The notes: generated by a model not told the origin, from the letters alone. 63,393 nt of DNA from an uncultured Lachnospiraceae bacterium (GCA_910578085.1 CAJTPM010000013.1:1-63393); one strand, 5' to 3'. Shown: positions 16,466 to 25,201, counted from the first letter of the stretch. Made by a program: numbers and translations.

Positions 16466-18061
16466 TTAATTAAGATAGTTTAATGGATTCACAGGCGCTC
16501 CGTTAATGCGGATCTCAAAATGCAGGTGCGGCCCTGTACTGTTTCCGGTATTACCTGAAAGAGCGATCTTCTGTCCCTGGGAAACCTGCTGGCCGGCGGA
16601 CACTAACACTTTGCTCAGATGGCCATACCTTGTCTCCCGTCCATCAGGATGTTGAATATAGACCGCGTACCCATAGCTTCCTGCCCACCCGGCCCTTGTC
16701 ACAGTGCCGCCGCAGGAAGCCATCACCGCCGTACCCGTAGGTGTCGCTAAATCGATGCCTTTATGATTTGTGCTGGCTCCTCTCTTTGGCGCTTTTCTGC
16801 CGCCGAAACCGGAGGACAGACGGCCACCGGAAATAGGCCTGATATACGTAGGCGGAATCTTTGTACCCCGTTCCACCACTTTGGCCACCGCTTCCATATC
16901 CACTTCTTCTTTGATGATCTCGGTATTTACCACGCTGTCATTCCGGTAGGAAACGATCGCCACAACCCGCCTGTGACCGGCAGAAGGCTGCTGTCTTGTC
17001 ACCTGATCCGTCGTATACCAGTCATCGTTGTCGATATAAACGATATCTGCGTCATAATCTTCCTCATAGTACAGTTCCTCTTCGCGTTCCACCGAAAGCT
17101 CCGGCTCCGGCACAGAAATGATCAGCTCATCCCCCACCCGTATCGTGGAATTTTCGTTCTCCAGCGTTCCGTTCATCGCCACCACATCCGCGATGCTCAT
17201 ATTGTGTGCTTCCGCAATTTCTCCCAGTGTATCGCCGGCTACCACTTCATATATTTTATTCGTTTCCTGATCTTTTGTTACTTCTTCAATAGCAGTTTCC
17301 AGACTGGAAAGATGACTCTTTGGCATATAGGACTCCACAATTTCCACCGTATCTCCGAAATTCATATGGATCAATCCCCGATTATATTCTGACAGATCCT
17401 TCTCTTCCTCCACCCGGGCGGCCTCCGCCGCATCCTTAAAAAACGCAAAAACACCGAAGCTTGGCAGGTTGGACGCATCCGCATCCGCCTTCTTCTCCTG
17501 TGATTCTTCTTCCTGTGCCTCTATCTCACTGTACACATTTGTCGTCAGAACATTCAATTCTCTCCCGGTATCCTGTACCATCTCCACACCATAACTGTCA
17601 GTGGAATCATATTTGTTCACAGCTGCCTGCAAAAGCTGCTGCACCTGTTCCATGTCTGAAAGATTTACCGTGAAATTATTGATCTTTACCGTGTAGGCAT
17701 GCTCCATGGTATCCTCTCTGCTGTGATCCATGACACCTTTCATCAGCCCGATCACATCTTTTTCTCTGCTGACCTCTCCAAACAGAACCTCCTTTCCCAC
17801 CATGGAAAGTTCTGTTTTCATAAATACCAGGTCTTCGCTCTCACCGGCCACTTCGTATCTCGCTTTTGTGACCAGCCGTTTTGCAGTCTCCTCATCCGTC
17901 ACCTGTCCCACTAACGTACCGTTCAGATAGACATCAAACATATTATCACCGGTATGTTCAAAAAAAGTAAGACTGGGCAGAAACAAAGCCCCGAAAAATA
18001 ACATTACAACCGAAGTCTTAAAATAAATATATTTTATTTTTTTACTGAAATTCTCTCTCAT
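16466..18061 (-). CDS. LysM-G5-M23 cell-wall metallopeptidase
   Basis: About 531 residues. A short cytoplasmic start is followed by one membrane helix (about residues 15-35), so the protein is exported and anchored. A long acidic region leads to a LysM domain (about 280-330; YEVVAGDTLGEIAEAHNMS), a G5-like segment (about 365-415) and a C-terminal peptidase M23 domain (NHKGIDLATPTGT and HLHFEIRI supply the zinc His/Asp ligands). It should cut peptidoglycan cross-bridges or stem peptides. I take ATG 18061, with AAAGG upstream and a typical membrane start. An in-frame ATG at 18109 lacks a site. Upstream lies a WalR-type box, fitting a wall hydrolase. Confidence 0.88.
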   Translation of the reverse strand: MRENFSKKIKYIYFKTSVVMLFFGALFLPSLTFFEHTGDNMFDVYLNGTLVGQVTDEETAKRLVTKARYEVAGESEDLVFMKTELSMVGKEVLFGEVSREKDVIGLMKGVMDHSREDTMEHAYTVKINNFTVNLSDMEQVQQLLQAAVNKYDSTDSYGVEMVQDTGRELNVLTTNVYSEIEAQEEESQEKKADADASNLPSFGVFAFFKDAAEAARVEEEKDLSEYNRGLIHMNFGDTVEIVESYMPKSHLSSLETAIEEVTKDQETNKIYEVVAGDTLGEIAEAHNMSIADVVAMNGTLENENSTIRVGDELIISVPEPELSVEREEELYYEEDYDADIVYIDNDDWYTTDQVTRQQPSAGHRRVVAIVSYRNDSVVNTEIIKEEVDMEAVAKVVERGTKIPPTYIRPISGGRLSSGFGGRKAPKRGASTNHKGIDLATPTGTAVMASCGGTVTRAGWAGSYGYAVYIQHPDGRETRYGHLSKVLVSAGQQVSQGQKIALSGNTGNSTGPHLHFEIRINGAPVNPLNYLN

Positions 18062-18111
18062 ATCCGTACCTTTGTGCACCATCAGTCCAAACTGCGGTAC
18101 TGTTTCCATAT

Positions 18112-18136
18112 AAGTTTGAAAAGGACTTTCAAACTT
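18112..18136. promoter_or_regulatory. Perfect inverted repeat before the M23 gene
   Basis: AAGTTTGAAA (18112-18121) and TTTCAAACTT (18127-18136) are perfect 10-bp arms with a 5-bp spacer. The repeat overlaps the probable transcription start of the M23 gene, so it may be an operator or a 5'-UTR hairpin. Confidence 0.5.
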
Positions 18137-18170
18137 TATACTCTATCTCATTTGTAACAATTTTGTAACA
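18135..18170 (-). promoter_or_regulatory. WalR (YycF)-type box and -10 element of the M23 gene
   Basis: On the minus strand TGTTAC-AAAAT-TGTTAC occupies 18170-18154. It matches the published WalR consensus TGTWAH-N5-TGTWAH exactly in both halves and spacing. A -10-like TATAAA follows at 18140-18135, so the box covers the -35 region, the position seen for WalR-activated genes. WalRK controls cell-wall hydrolases in Bacillota. Confidence 0.65.
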
Positions 18171-18246
18171 GTTTCCATTTTAACAGTATTTTCTCTGATT
18201 GTAAAGATACTATACATTTTTCCGAAAACTGTGTTACACTATTCTC

Positions 18247-19443
18247 ATGAATCAGATTATATTTCACATTGATGTCAACTCCGCTTTTTTAAGCTGGAGC
18301 GCTCTCGAAAAATTAAAACAGGGGGACTGTACAGATCTGCGCACCATTCCATCCATTATCGGCGGCGATACAAAGACACGCCACGGTGTAGTCCTGGCCA
18401 AATCTATCCCCGCAAAGGCTTACGGTATCCGCACCGGCGAGCCTGTTACAGACGCTCTGAAAAAATGCCCTTTTTTAGTATCCTGCCCGCCTGATCACAA
18501 ACTGTATTCCGAAAAAAGCAGACTTTTGATGGAATACCTTGCAGATATCTGTCCGGATCTCGAACAGGTCAGCGTCGATGAATGTTATATGGATTTCACC
18601 CCTATCGCCGCCCGGTATCAAAGCCCCGCTGCTGCTGCCCACACGATCAAGGACGGCATCCGTGATACCTTCGGTTTCACTGTCAATATCGGCATCTCCG
18701 ATAAAAAAGTGTTAGCCAAAATGGCTTCTGATTTTAAAAAACCTGATCTCGTTCACACGCTGTACCAGTCCGAGATCGCCAAAAAAATGTGGCCCCTTCC
18801 CCTCTCTTCCCTTTTCATGTGCGGAAGATCCAGCGTGGAAGCCCTGCACAATCTTGGGCTCCTCACCATAGGCGATCTGGCGACAAGTGATCCGCAGATC
18901 ATTGTCTCCCACTTGAAGAGCCACGGTAAAATGCTCTGGGAATTCGCCAACGGCATAGACGATTCCCGCGTTACAACTATCCCCACAGAAGCAAAAGGCG
19001 TTGGCAACTCCACTACGCTCTCCCAGGATGCTCTGACTCCCGCTGATATCAGCAAATGCCTGCTGGGGCTGTCGGAATCGGTCGCTTCCAGACTGCGGAA
19101 AGCCCATCTGAAGGCATCCATGGTCAGCGTAGAAATAAAATACAGTTCTTTTCAGACCACCTCCCATCAAACCACACTGCTGACAGCCACCAATGACAGC
19201 GGTGCCATTTACGATACAGCCCGTAAGCTTGCTCTTGAGCTTTGGAATGGTACTCCTGTGCGGCTTCTCGGCGTCCGTACCTCCAAACTGGAGAATGAAG
19301 ATGCACCTACCCAGCTTTCTCTGTCTGATCTGACTGCCAAAAATCCTCTCTCTGAAAAGCAAAAGAGCCTCAATGAGGCCCTTGATAAGATCCGCGCCAA
19401 ATATGGAAAAGATGCCATCGTGCGTGGGACACTGTTAAAATAA
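18247..19443 (+). CDS. dinB: DNA polymerase IV (Y family) DinB
   Basis: 398 residues. HIDVNSAFLSW opens the palm domain with the first metal Asp, SVDECYMDFT carries the catalytic Asp-Glu pair, and IGISDKKVLAKMASDFKKPD is the Y-family thumb-proximal signature. A little-finger domain fills the C-terminus. No clear beta-clamp QxxLF-type peptide stands at the very end. It is an error-prone translesion polymerase. The ATG fits the family N-terminus exactly, yet no ribosome binding site precedes it, and a -10-like TACACT ends only 6 nt before it. No LexA box was recognised. Confidence 0.94.
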   Translation: MNQIIFHIDVNSAFLSWSALEKLKQGDCTDLRTIPSIIGGDTKTRHGVVLAKSIPAKAYGIRTGEPVTDALKKCPFLVSCPPDHKLYSEKSRLLMEYLADICPDLEQVSVDECYMDFTPIAARYQSPAAAAHTIKDGIRDTFGFTVNIGISDKKVLAKMASDFKKPDLVHTLYQSEIAKKMWPLPLSSLFMCGRSSVEALHNLGLLTIGDLATSDPQIIVSHLKSHGKMLWEFANGIDDSRVTTIPTEAKGVGNSTTLSQDALTPADISKCLLGLSESVASRLRKAHLKASMVSVEIKYSSFQTTSHQTTLLTATNDSGAIYDTARKLALELWNGTPVRLLGVRTSKLENEDAPTQLSLSDLTAKNPLSEKQKSLNEALDKIRAKYGKDAIVRGTLLK

Positions 19444-19449
19444 TCTGCT

Positions 19450-20019
19450 TCATTTATCCTTTTTCACACTGTAGCCAAAAGTTCCCAACTTCTCTCCCAG
19501 AGAATAATAGATTCCGTGGGAATACACGATCGGCTTTGCCTCTTCCAGATGAAACCTGTTATTTTTATCCAAGTAGGCATCCTCTGCGTGTACTGCCACC
19601 ACTTCCGCCTGAAACATCACATGGGAGCCCAACTCCCGTTTCTCCACTACCCTGCATTCGATGTTGACAGGACTCTCCCTGATAAGCGGCACTTCCACCA
19701 CATCCGCATTTTCCCTTGTCAGATGCATTTCTCTCCACTTATCCACATCTTTTCCGCTTCTCACGCCACAATAGTCTGTGGCATAAGCCAGTTTTTCTGT
19801 GGTCAGATTTATGACAAATTGACCTGTTTCCTCTATCATATGGTAAGAATAACGTTCCGGTCTGACAGAAATGGAGAGCATGGGCGGATCAGAGCAGGTC
19901 GTTCCTGCCCAGGCCACCGTCAGAATATTATCTCTTCCGCTTTTATCCGCACAGCTGACTAACACCACCGGCAGCGGATAAAGCATATTTCCCGGCTTCC
20001 ATGTCACTTTTGCCATCAT
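19450..20019 (-). CDS. Flavin reductase family protein
   Basis: 189 residues of the flavin-reductase-like split-barrel fold. PVVLVSCADKSGRDNILTVAWAG is the family start with the flavin-phosphate loop, followed by SISVRPERYSYHMIEETGQF. Such proteins bind FMN and reduce it or act as flavoproteins with unknown partners. ATG 20019 and 20016 are adjacent and share the site GGGGAG; which is used cannot be told. The gene converges on dinB with a 6-bp gap and stands alone. Substrate unknown. Confidence 0.85.
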   Translation of the reverse strand: MMAKVTWKPGNMLYPLPVVLVSCADKSGRDNILTVAWAGTTCSDPPMLSISVRPERYSYHMIEETGQFVINLTTEKLAYATDYCGVRSGKDVDKWREMHLTRENADVVEVPLIRESPVNIECRVVEKRELGSHVMFQAEVVAVHAEDAYLDKNNRFHLEEAKPIVYSHGIYYSLGEKLGTFGYSVKKDK

Positions 20020-20073
20020 TTCTCTCCCCGTATTTCATTACAAAAGTATGCAATGTAATCACAGCTAACAAAC

Positions 20074-20910
20074 TTACAGATATCCCAATATTTTCAGCAC
20101 TTCAATGACGATATTCGCGGCGGCTGCAAAAAAAGTCAATACCACAAGCACAGTTATTCCTGCAAAAGCCCCCCTTTTTCCCTCTGTACTTTTCAACGCT
20201 TCCGTAATCTCCTTCGTCTGCCTGGGCAAAGCTCCTTCAATGACCGCCTGCACATTCCGATATACTTTTACCGCCTCCCTGTGACTGAACTCATCACTGC
20301 CATGCAGCAGCTCTTCGATCCCCTTCTGCTGTGCCTCCAAAAGCTCCTTCGTCTGTGTATTCTGCTCCTCCAGAAGCTCCTTTGTCAACCCTTCCCGGCC
20401 TTCCAGCAGGCTGCCCTGTTCTTTTAGCAGTTCTGCAAGCTGATCCTTCTGCTTTGCCAGAAGCGCTGATATCAGACTCTGCTGTCTCTCAAGCATCTTC
20501 GAAGTTTGGTTTCCCTGTTCCTCCAGAAGTGCAGACATCCGGCTCTGCTGCCTTTCAAACAACTCTGCTGTCCTGCTCTGCTGATCCTGCACAGTCTGTG
20601 CTACCTGGTTTTTCAGCCCTTCCAGCAAAGCCCTCACTTCTTCAACCGTTTTCTCCGGCCTTTCGCTGACCCCGGCATCCTTTTTCTGTACTTCCTCTAT
20701 TTTATAAAGGCTCGCCGCCAGCAGCTCTTTCACTTTCTCAGCATTTTCAAGATTCTGCAGGTTACACCGCCGCAGTTCCTGCATGGCCAGTTCATATTCG
20801 GAAAGTTTTGCCGCAATCCTCTCCCTCTCTTCCGCTTCCGCCATTGCATTGGCTCGGATCATATCCTGCGCATTTCTCCGTTGTGCAAATTTATCAATAA
20901 AGTTGTCCAT
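20074..20910 (-). CDS. Hendecad coiled-coil protein with C-terminal membrane anchor
   Basis: 278 residues, family not recognised. Residues ~1-75 are highly charged helices. From about 111 to 205 runs a chain of 11-residue units each ending in Gln, such as QSRTAELFERQ, QSRMSALLEEQ, GNQTSKMLERQ, QSLISALLAKQ and KDQLAELLKEQ, then one 18-residue unit and more. A period of 11 predicts a right-handed or straight coiled coil. A hydrophobic helix (about 248-270) ends the chain, so it looks tail-anchored with the rod in the cytoplasm. I take ATG 20910 (GGGGG five bases upstream) over ATG 20955, which has no site. It stands alone between flavin reductase and alarmone synthetase. A scaffold or membrane-shaping role is speculation. 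Confidence 0.7.
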   Translation of the reverse strand: MDNFIDKFAQRRNAQDMIRANAMAEAEERERIAAKLSEYELAMQELRRCNLQNLENAEKVKELLAASLYKIEEVQKKDAGVSERPEKTVEEVRALLEGLKNQVAQTVQDQQSRTAELFERQQSRMSALLEEQGNQTSKMLERQQSLISALLAKQKDQLAELLKEQGSLLEGREGLTKELLEEQNTQTKELLEAQQKGIEELLHGSDEFSHREAVKVYRNVQAVIEGALPRQTKEITEALKSTEGKRGAFAGITVLVVLTFFAAAANIVIEVLKILGYL

Positions 20911-21443
20911 GTGTACCCCCTGTTTCATCTCCTGTTCATCAGCAATTTCTTCCATTTCATCTGGCTATCAGTATAGCATTCTTTTTTTCTTTTGACAATC
21001 AATAGATTCCGTACTTTCCGTTCCGGAGTATACATGCCGGATACCTGTCACCTGAAACCACTTTTTCTCCCAAATAACACCACAACTATCCAGTATGACC
21101 ACAGCATATTCCAGTACAGTCTCTTCGAATTGTGCATTTTGTATATTTTCTATTTTCATTCTTCCTTGCAGTTGGAAATATTTACCCATTATTCACACTT
21201 TGTTCATACTTTATCCATATTTAAGTTGTATACTGAAAATCAGTTAGAGAAGGGTGGATAACACATAGATAATTTTTTCATAATAGCCCGGATGCCGAGA
21301 GGTATTCGGGCACTCCTCATTTTTACAGACACAGCAATACTCGGGCAGAGAAGATTTTCCTTCTGTCCGTGTGCGGCTCACGCACCGCATTAACAGCATA
21401 CTTCCTTGTGTGCTTTAAACGCATTGCGCACGAGCCTGCACAC
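20911..21443. other. AT-rich gap, no convincing gene
   Basis: More than 500 bp between the coiled-coil gene and the alarmone synthetase terminator. A minus-strand frame of 73 codons (21189-20968) reads like protein in places but has no ribosome binding site, so I do not call it. A short hairpin with GCCCG and CGGGC arms lies near 21284-21310. I see nothing else. Confidence 0.4.
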
Positions 21444-21485
21444 AAAAACAGACTGCCGCTTTGTCTTTCTCTCTTCAAACGGCAG
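21444..21485 (-). terminator. Terminator of the alarmone synthetase gene
   Basis: Minus strand: CTGCCGTTTG pairs with CAAAGCGGCAG with one bulge, then TCTGTTTTTG follows. It lies 34 nt after the stop codon at 21519. Confidence 0.7.
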
Positions 21486-21518
21486 CCTGCTATTCTCGGT
21501 TTTTCTGAAGTATCTGCA

Positions 21519-22157
21519 TTACCTGTCACTGCTGTATTTCTGCATCTCCTCATTCAGCATCATCATCTGTGTATCCAGCATGGAAACGATCTTGGAGCAC
21601 TCCACCAGATCATTTTTCAGATGCTCCGGCGCGTTCCCCTCGAACTTATAGTTCATCTTATGCTCCAAACTGGCCCAGAAGTCCATAGCAACAGTCCGGA
21701 TCTGGATCTCCACCTTCGTATCCAGGATCCGGTCGGACAGATATACCGGCACCGTCACGATCATATGATAACTCTTATAACCGCTCTTCTTCGGTTTTGT
21801 TATGTAATCTTTCACTGAGATCACTCTGATATCCTGCTGGTTTCTTATAATATCTGCCAGCCGGTAAATATCCGATGTAAAGGAACAGATGATCCGGATA
21901 CCCGCTATATCATTTACATATTTTACCATATTGTCCAGTGTTGATTCGTAGCCGTGCTTCTTTAGTTTTTTTACAATGCTCTCTGATGTCTTTACCCTTG
22001 ATTTTATGTGCTCTATCGGATTATAGCAATGTACATGCTGAAATTCTTCGTTTAAAATTTCCAGTTTTGTCTCGATCTGCTTGAGCGCTGATGTATAAAT
22101 CAGCATTAGCTCCGTCCAATTGTCCACATCATCCGGTCTGTCAAGTTCTATATCCAT
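21519..22157 (-). CDS. Small alarmone synthetase (RelP/RelQ type)
   Basis: 212 residues, the single-domain synthetase length. The RelA_SpoT domain shows DIAGIRIICSFTSDIYRLAD, then KPKKSGYKSYHMIVTVPV, then VEIQIRTVAMDFWASLEHK, the conserved synthetase signature. There is no HD hydrolase and no TGS/ACT part. It should transfer pyrophosphate from ATP to GTP or GDP, giving (p)ppGpp, in the cytoplasm. Members are usually transcriptionally induced by envelope stress or act as tetramers. GGGGAG stands close to ATG 22157. Single-gene unit with its own terminator. Confidence 0.92.
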   Translation of the reverse strand: MDIELDRPDDVDNWTELMLIYTSALKQIETKLEILNEEFQHVHCYNPIEHIKSRVKTSESIVKKLKKHGYESTLDNMVKYVNDIAGIRIICSFTSDIYRLADIIRNQQDIRVISVKDYITKPKKSGYKSYHMIVTVPVYLSDRILDTKVEIQIRTVAMDFWASLEHKMNYKFEGNAPEHLKNDLVECSKIVSMLDTQMMMLNEEMQKYSSDR

Positions 22158-22363
22158 ACTGCTCCCCGCCTTGCTGTTTTACTCCTCCGGAAAAAATTCC
22201 AGTTTTATTATAGCATATTATTTCAGTTCGTGTGCATAATTTATAGAAATTTTCGTTTTATTTAATAGTTTTCGTCGGTTTTTACAAAAGCCGTTTTGCG
22301 CACACCATTATATATATGCAGCAGTTTCCTTTAACAGAACAACTTTTATTTGCTTTTTTGCGC

Positions 22364-22406
22364 TTGCACCGTTTTCCTGTTTCCTGTATAGTATTCTCTA
22401 TACAGG
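22364..22406 (+). promoter_or_regulatory. Promoter with overlapping inverted repeat
   Basis: TTGCAC (22364-22369), a 17-nt spacer and TATAGT (22387-22392) form a promoter. A perfect inverted repeat, CCTGTATAG and CTATACAGG (22383-22406, 6-nt spacer), covers the -10 and reaches into the Shine-Dalgarno sequence of the next gene. This suits an operator or a start-site hairpin. Confidence 0.55.
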
Positions 22407-22416
22407 AGGTCATACC

Positions 22417-22683
22417 ATGTTCAGACTCTGGGGAAAAATTTTTAAAGACAATCATATGCTCCGGGACACCGTTGTGGAAAACGATCTCCCGGATACAAGA
22501 ACGCACAAAATATTCTCTGCGCTGGAGGAGATCTGCTATCAGTTTGATCTTGGAAAACCGATCTGGTTAGACGCCAATGTGACGGAATTCAGACGGCATA
22601 AAAAGACAAGGTTTTCACAGGATAATTTTGTGGAAACCGTGGAGTTTGATTACCTGGAAATTCATGTGATTGAGGAAGATTAA
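22417..22683 (+). CDS. Conserved-looking 88-aa hypothetical protein
   Basis: 88 residues, no signal peptide or membrane helix. It has a charged middle (TRTHKIFSALEEICYQFDLG) and an acidic C-terminus (YLEIHVIEED). The alternating beta-like end, with 'W-D-N' and 'F-D-Y-E' pairs, suggests a small compact fold, but I do not recognise the family. The site ACAGGAGGT six bases before ATG is excellent, so it is very probably translated. It has its own promoter with an overlapping palindrome. Confidence 0.75.
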   Translation: MFRLWGKIFKDNHMLRDTVVENDLPDTRTHKIFSALEEICYQFDLGKPIWLDANVTEFRRHKKTRFSQDNFVETVEFDYLEIHVIEED

Positions 22684-22700
22684 TAGAAATAAATACAGCT

Positions 22701-22911
22701 TTGGAGCATTTTATAGATCTCGTGACAGGGACGAATCCGTTTCTCCCAGGTATGACAAAGGATGAGAAATTTATCCTGGTGATCACCCTTGTGATATACT
22801 GCGGTACACGTGAGCTGATCGAGGCTGCAAGGAAAGTGCAGCCTCGAGAGGCGTACAATATTTGGGAAAGCGGGCAGAACCGGAAATACCGGTCCTGCTC
22901 CTCAATTTTTT
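22701..22911 (+). other. Gap with possible short ORF and two hairpins
   Basis: Downstream of the 88-aa gene a plus frame opens with TTG 22701, but it lacks a ribosome binding site and runs on antisense into galE, so it is not called. Two hairpins follow: GAGGCTGCA/TGCAGCCTC (about 22820-22846, perfect) and GCAGAACCGG/CCGGTCCTGC (22874-22898) with six T at 22906-22911 on the plus strand. The second is probably a terminator for the 88-aa gene and may also end galE. Confidence 0.5.
22874..22911 (+). terminator. Terminator after the 88-aa gene, shared region with galE end
   Basis: A 10-bp stem with one G-T pair and the loop AAATA, followed after eight bases by TTTTTT on the plus strand. On the minus strand the same hairpin lies 28 nt past the galE stop but is followed only by a short TTT. 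Confidence 0.55.
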
Positions 22912-22925
22912 CGTGTGTATTACTT

Positions 22926-23942
22926 TTACTCCTCATACCCGTTAGGATTACTGCTCTGCCATCTCCAGGAATCCTCGCACATTTCCTTAATGCCTCTCTC
23001 GGCCACCCAGCCCAGTTCTTCCTTCGCCTTTGTGGCGTCAGAATAGCAGGTCGCGATATCGCCGGCACGTCTGGGTTTGATCTGATAGGGGATCTTCACA
23101 CCATTAGCCGCCTCGAAATTTTTCACGATGTCGAGCACCGAATACCCCTGTCCGGTTCCCAGATTATAAATACAAAGTCCGGCCCTTTCCTCGATCTTTT
23201 TCAAGGCCTTCACATGGCCGATGGCCAGATCCACCACATGGATATAATCTCTCACACCCGTACCGTCCGGCGTATCATAGTCATCGCCGAACACCCCAAG
23301 CTCTTTTAACTTCCCTACCGCCACCTGCGTCACATAGGGCATCAGGTTGTTGGGGATGCCGTTGGGATTCTCACCGATGGTGCCGCTCTTATGAGCGCCG
23401 ATCGGATTAAAGTAGCGGAGTAATATCACGTTCCACTCCGGATCCGCCTTCTGCATATCCGTCAGGATCTGTTCCAGCATGGATTTAGTCCAGCCGTAAG
23501 GATTGGTGCACTGTCCCTTTGGGCACTCCTCAGTGATCGGGATAAAGGCCGGATCGCCGTAGACCGTCGCGGAGGAGGAGAAAATAATATTCTTGCAGTT
23601 ATGCTTTCTCATCACATCCACTAACGTCAATGTCCCCGCAATATTATTCTGATAGTACTCCCATGGCTTCTGCACGGATTCTCCCACCGCCTTCAGTCCC
23701 GCAAAATGGATACAGCTGTCCAGATTTTCCTTCGCAAAAATCTCTTCCAGCGCTTCCCTGTCCAGAATATCCGCTTTATAGAATTTCACCGGCTTTCCTG
23801 TGATCGCTTCCACTCTCTTCAGTGACTTCTCACTGGAATTGGACAGATTGTCCACCACCACCACATCATACCCTGCATTTTGCAGTTCCACCACCGTATG
23901 GCTGCCGATATAACCAGCGCCGCCTGTCACTAAAATTGCCAT
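22926..23942 (-). CDS. galE: UDP-glucose 4-epimerase GalE
   Basis: 338 residues, the standard GalE length. VTGGAGYIGSHTVVEL is the NAD-binding loop, SSSATVYGD holds the catalytic Ser, and NPYGWTKSMLEQ the YxxxK pair. RYFNPIGAH and the C-terminal RRAGDIATCYSDATKAKEELGW are GalE signatures. It interconverts UDP-glucose and UDP-galactose (Leloir pathway). It follows the pyrophosphorylase gene by 32 bp with the site GGAGGAG, forming an operon for UDP-sugars that probably also feeds the polysaccharide cluster. Confidence 0.96.
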   Translation of the reverse strand: MAILVTGGAGYIGSHTVVELQNAGYDVVVVDNLSNSSEKSLKRVEAITGKPVKFYKADILDREALEEIFAKENLDSCIHFAGLKAVGESVQKPWEYYQNNIAGTLTLVDVMRKHNCKNIIFSSSATVYGDPAFIPITEECPKGQCTNPYGWTKSMLEQILTDMQKADPEWNVILLRYFNPIGAHKSGTIGENPNGIPNNLMPYVTQVAVGKLKELGVFGDDYDTPDGTGVRDYIHVVDLAIGHVKALKKIEERAGLCIYNLGTGQGYSVLDIVKNFEAANGVKIPYQIKPRRAGDIATCYSDATKAKEELGWVAERGIKEMCEDSWRWQSSNPNGYEE

Positions 23943-23974
23943 AACCTGCTCCTCCTGTATTATTTTTATTCCTG

Positions 23975-25201
23975 TTACAACTCAATTCCATTTTCCTGAC
24001 ACAACACTCTCGCCGTCTCCACAGAATCGATCCCCGTCATATTCTTGATCGGCGCAAACTCATAATGGCGATCCACCTCAAAGGGCAGGCAGCTGTCCAT
24101 CATATGCACCATATCAAGCACCAGCGTTTCATATTTATAACCGTTGGGTTTATCCGGCTTTACGAAATTCCCGTTATCGTCCATATAGGGGATCTTCTTT
24201 TCCACGATGTGTAACGGCAGCTTTCTGGAAATGGTCTCCTCCAATGCTCTCACCTCAAACAGATAATTGAGGATCGCCCCGAAATAGTATGCGGGCTCCC
24301 CCTTTTCGTTTTTAGCGTTCATCAGCTCGTCGGTCAGATCATAGTACTCCACAATGGATGGCCTGCCGTCCTCTAAACACATCACCCCCACCTTCTCATC
24401 CGGCGCATTTTTCTTTACCACCTTTGCCCCACAGCTGCATCCCCTTGCGATGGTAGCTCCCACAAAGCAGGGATCCGCCATTCTCTGCAGTACGTTGTCC
24501 ACCGCGAACACATTGAGCCACTCAATTCCTCTGTTTTTTACGATCTCCAGTATCTTTCCGTTGGCCATGGATGAATACCAGCCGCCGTTTCCATTCGGCG
24601 AATTGGCGATCTTGTCCGGTCCTTCCATATAAACCCTTCCGCTGTAGTCAGAAGCTGGCGCCATCTCCTGTCTGAAAAAATGGATATAGCCGGGCTTATA
24701 ACCAAAATAGTCATGGGCCGCCAGAAACGCCACGGTGGCGTCATGATTTTTATCGCTGGTCATGATAAACAGATGGATCCATGCGGAAGCCTTCCGCACC
24801 ACATCCAGCAGGTTCGAGAGGATCCGCTCGAATATATAGACCGGCTTTGTCAGACCGATGTCATACATGCCTTTCGGTTCCTCGGAGCCAAGCCTTGTCC
24901 CCATACCGCCCGCCAGCAGAACCGTCCCTACCTTTCCCTGCCTGATGGCGCGGTAACCCAGCTCCTCAAACCAGTCCCTGCTTTTTTCTATCTCGGAGAT
25001 CTCCATGGCAGCAAGAGGCGTGATCACCCCTTTTTTCATCAGTTCTTCCCTCTTCTCCAGATAGGAAAGTACCGTAAAATCCGTCAGTTCAATATCTGCC
25101 AGCAGATTCTTCTTCTGCTTCTCCGTCAGAGAGTCATAGTGTTTTAAAACATGGAACTGCCCTGCCTCCTCCAGTTTTTTACAGGCTTCCTGATATGTCA
25201 T
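23975..25201 (-). CDS. UDPGP-family UTP-sugar-1-phosphate uridylyltransferase
   Basis: 408 residues of the eukaryote-like UDPGP family rather than the bacterial GalU family. VLLAGGMGTRLGSEEPKGMYD is the nucleotide-binding signature; KPNGYKYETLVLDM and the substrate segment NGNGGWY follow. Such proteins make UDP-GlcNAc, UDP-GalNAc or UDP-Glc from UTP and the sugar 1-phosphate; the exact sugar cannot be decided. ATG 25201 overlaps the stop codon of the upstream HPt gene as ATGA, so translation is coupled. Followed by galE. Confidence 0.9.
   Translation of the reverse strand: MTYQEACKKLEEAGQFHVLKHYDSLTEKQKKNLLADIELTDFTVLSYLEKREELMKKGVITPLAAMEISEIEKSRDWFEELGYRAIRQGKVGTVLLAGGMGTRLGSEEPKGMYDIGLTKPVYIFERILSNLLDVVRKASAWIHLFIMTSDKNHDATVAFLAAHDYFGYKPGYIHFFRQEMAPASDYSGRVYMEGPDKIANSPNGNGGWYSSMANGKILEIVKNRGIEWLNVFAVDNVLQRMADPCFVGATIARGCSCGAKVVKKNAPDEKVGVMCLEDGRPSIVEYYDLTDELMNAKNEKGEPAYYFGAILNYLFEVRALEETISRKLPLHIVEKKIPYMDDNGNFVKPDKPNGYKYETLVLDMVHMMDSCLPFEVDRHYEFAPIKNMTGIDSVETARVLCQENGIEL

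Noticed and set aside
18200..18250. LexA/SOS box before dinB
   Set aside because: No GAAC-N4-GTTC-like palindrome is present near the start.
20968..21189. Minus-strand frame of 73 codons before the coiled-coil gene
   Set aside because: Parts look like protein, but no ribosome binding site precedes the ATG and no family is recognised. Kept only as a remark in the gap entry.
22701..23309. Plus-strand frame of about 200 codons starting at TTG
   Set aside because: No ribosome binding site; two thirds run antisense through galE and through a terminator hairpin.
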